The position numbers and the translations under genes are program-made. Below are positions 63,929 through 64,000 of a stretch of 64,000 bases of DNA, in pieces. The DNA lies in contig CALKVA010000007.1 of assembly GCA_937996625.1 (NCBI GenBank), positions 1 to 64,000 of the forward strand, read 5' to 3'. The stretch is from UBA5951 sp009936885 (GTDB taxonomy: Bacteria > Pseudomonadota > Alphaproteobacteria > Puniceispirillales > Puniceispirillaceae). The notes under the pieces are model-generated. The model saw nothing but the letters and a program-made list of their open reading frames with translations, ran no database searches and was not told the origin of the DNA. Numbering within the stretch: the first letter of the stretch is position 1; every line of letters begins with the position of its first letter.

Positions 63929-64000
63929 ATGACAATGATTAAAGCAATTAAATTTGCAATTACGACAGGTGTTCTGTCTATTCTACCTGTAGCTGCGATG
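63929..64000 (+). CDS. N-terminus of a secreted protein, cut by window end
   Basis: ATG at 63929 opens a frame that runs past the end of the window. The 24 visible residues are a basic then hydrophobic stretch (IKAIKFAITTGVLSILPVAAM), typical of a signal peptide; GGGAG lies upstream (near 63917). The mature protein is not visible, so the family cannot be named. Confidence 0.7.
   Translation, partial: MTMIKAIKFAITTGVLSILPVAAM

Noticed and set aside
1..64000. CRISPR arrays, insertion sequences, integrases, prophage genes
   Set aside because: No direct-repeat/spacer arrays, transposases, integrases or phage structural genes were seen; the window reads as core chromosome plus a flagellar island.

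Overview
The window comes from an AT-rich alphaproteobacterium (GC judged by eye at roughly 38-40%), probably a free-living aerobic motile marine lineage. The evidence is a set of typical alphaproteobacterial families: a petA-petB-petC cytochrome bc1 operon, an ELM1-like protein, a COQ9/TetR-like protein, a MidA/NDUFAF7 methyltransferase, DUF6111 and DUF1285 proteins, and a TauE plus TIGR02186 pair. A SAR116/Puniceispirillales-like source is my guess and is not proven by the sequence. Both window edges cut a gene: a CLC-type anion transporter on the left and the start of a secreted protein on the right. Region 1 (1-21.2 kb) is a large flagellar island. It reads fliS and a FliT-like gene; then divergently fleQ (minus) and fleT (plus); then fliE-fliF-fliG-fliH-fliI-fliJ, fliK-fliL-fliM-fliN, fliO-fliP-fliQ-fliR-flhB, and four short genes of unknown function. 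Four near-perfect sigma-54 promoters, each with GG and GC exactly 10 nt apart, sit in front of fliS, fleT, fliK and fliO. The two sigma-54 activators are complementary: FleQ has a DNA-binding helix-turn-helix but no receiver domain, while FleT has an N-terminal domain but no helix-turn-helix. This matches the FleQ/FleT logic and fleT-fliE gene order known from the Rhodobacter sphaeroides fla1 system. No flhA, flg, mot or fliC gene lies in the window. Region 2 (21.2-33.7 kb) is housekeeping. A CAU tRNA and a yqeY-dnaG-rpoD macromolecular-synthesis cluster lie on the minus strand. On the plus strand are carA-carB and greA, followed by an Lrp regulator (minus), an ELM1-like gene and a cation/calcium exchanger. 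Region 3 (33.7-46.4 kb) opens with an AT-rich 440-bp gap holding DnaA-box-like words, then uvrC and pgsA, ilvE (minus), and a MarR / OmpR-type regulator / histidine kinase operon. A minus-strand run follows (csaA, COQ9-like, proC, YbjN, and a UbiK-like gene), then lgt-midA-pgeF. Region 4 (46.4-55.5 kb) holds prs, rplY, pth and ychF on the plus strand. On the minus strand are the bc1 complex operon, hemF, a CCA-adding enzyme and a DUF6111 protein. Region 5 (55.5-64 kb) holds a CoA-type NUDIX hydrolase and DUF1285 (minus), and an ORF with no good start codon. It continues with an ArsR-type regulator split by a single-base frameshift beside a TauE exporter and a TIGR02186 protein, then UspA and a cyclophilin. 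RarD, a FAD oxidoreductase and a small membrane protein follow on the minus strand, and a truncated secreted protein closes the window. The points most worth following are the two-protein sigma-54 switch and its four promoters, the unknown post-flhB module, the CLC protein lacking both gating glutamates, and the frameshifted ArsR gene.
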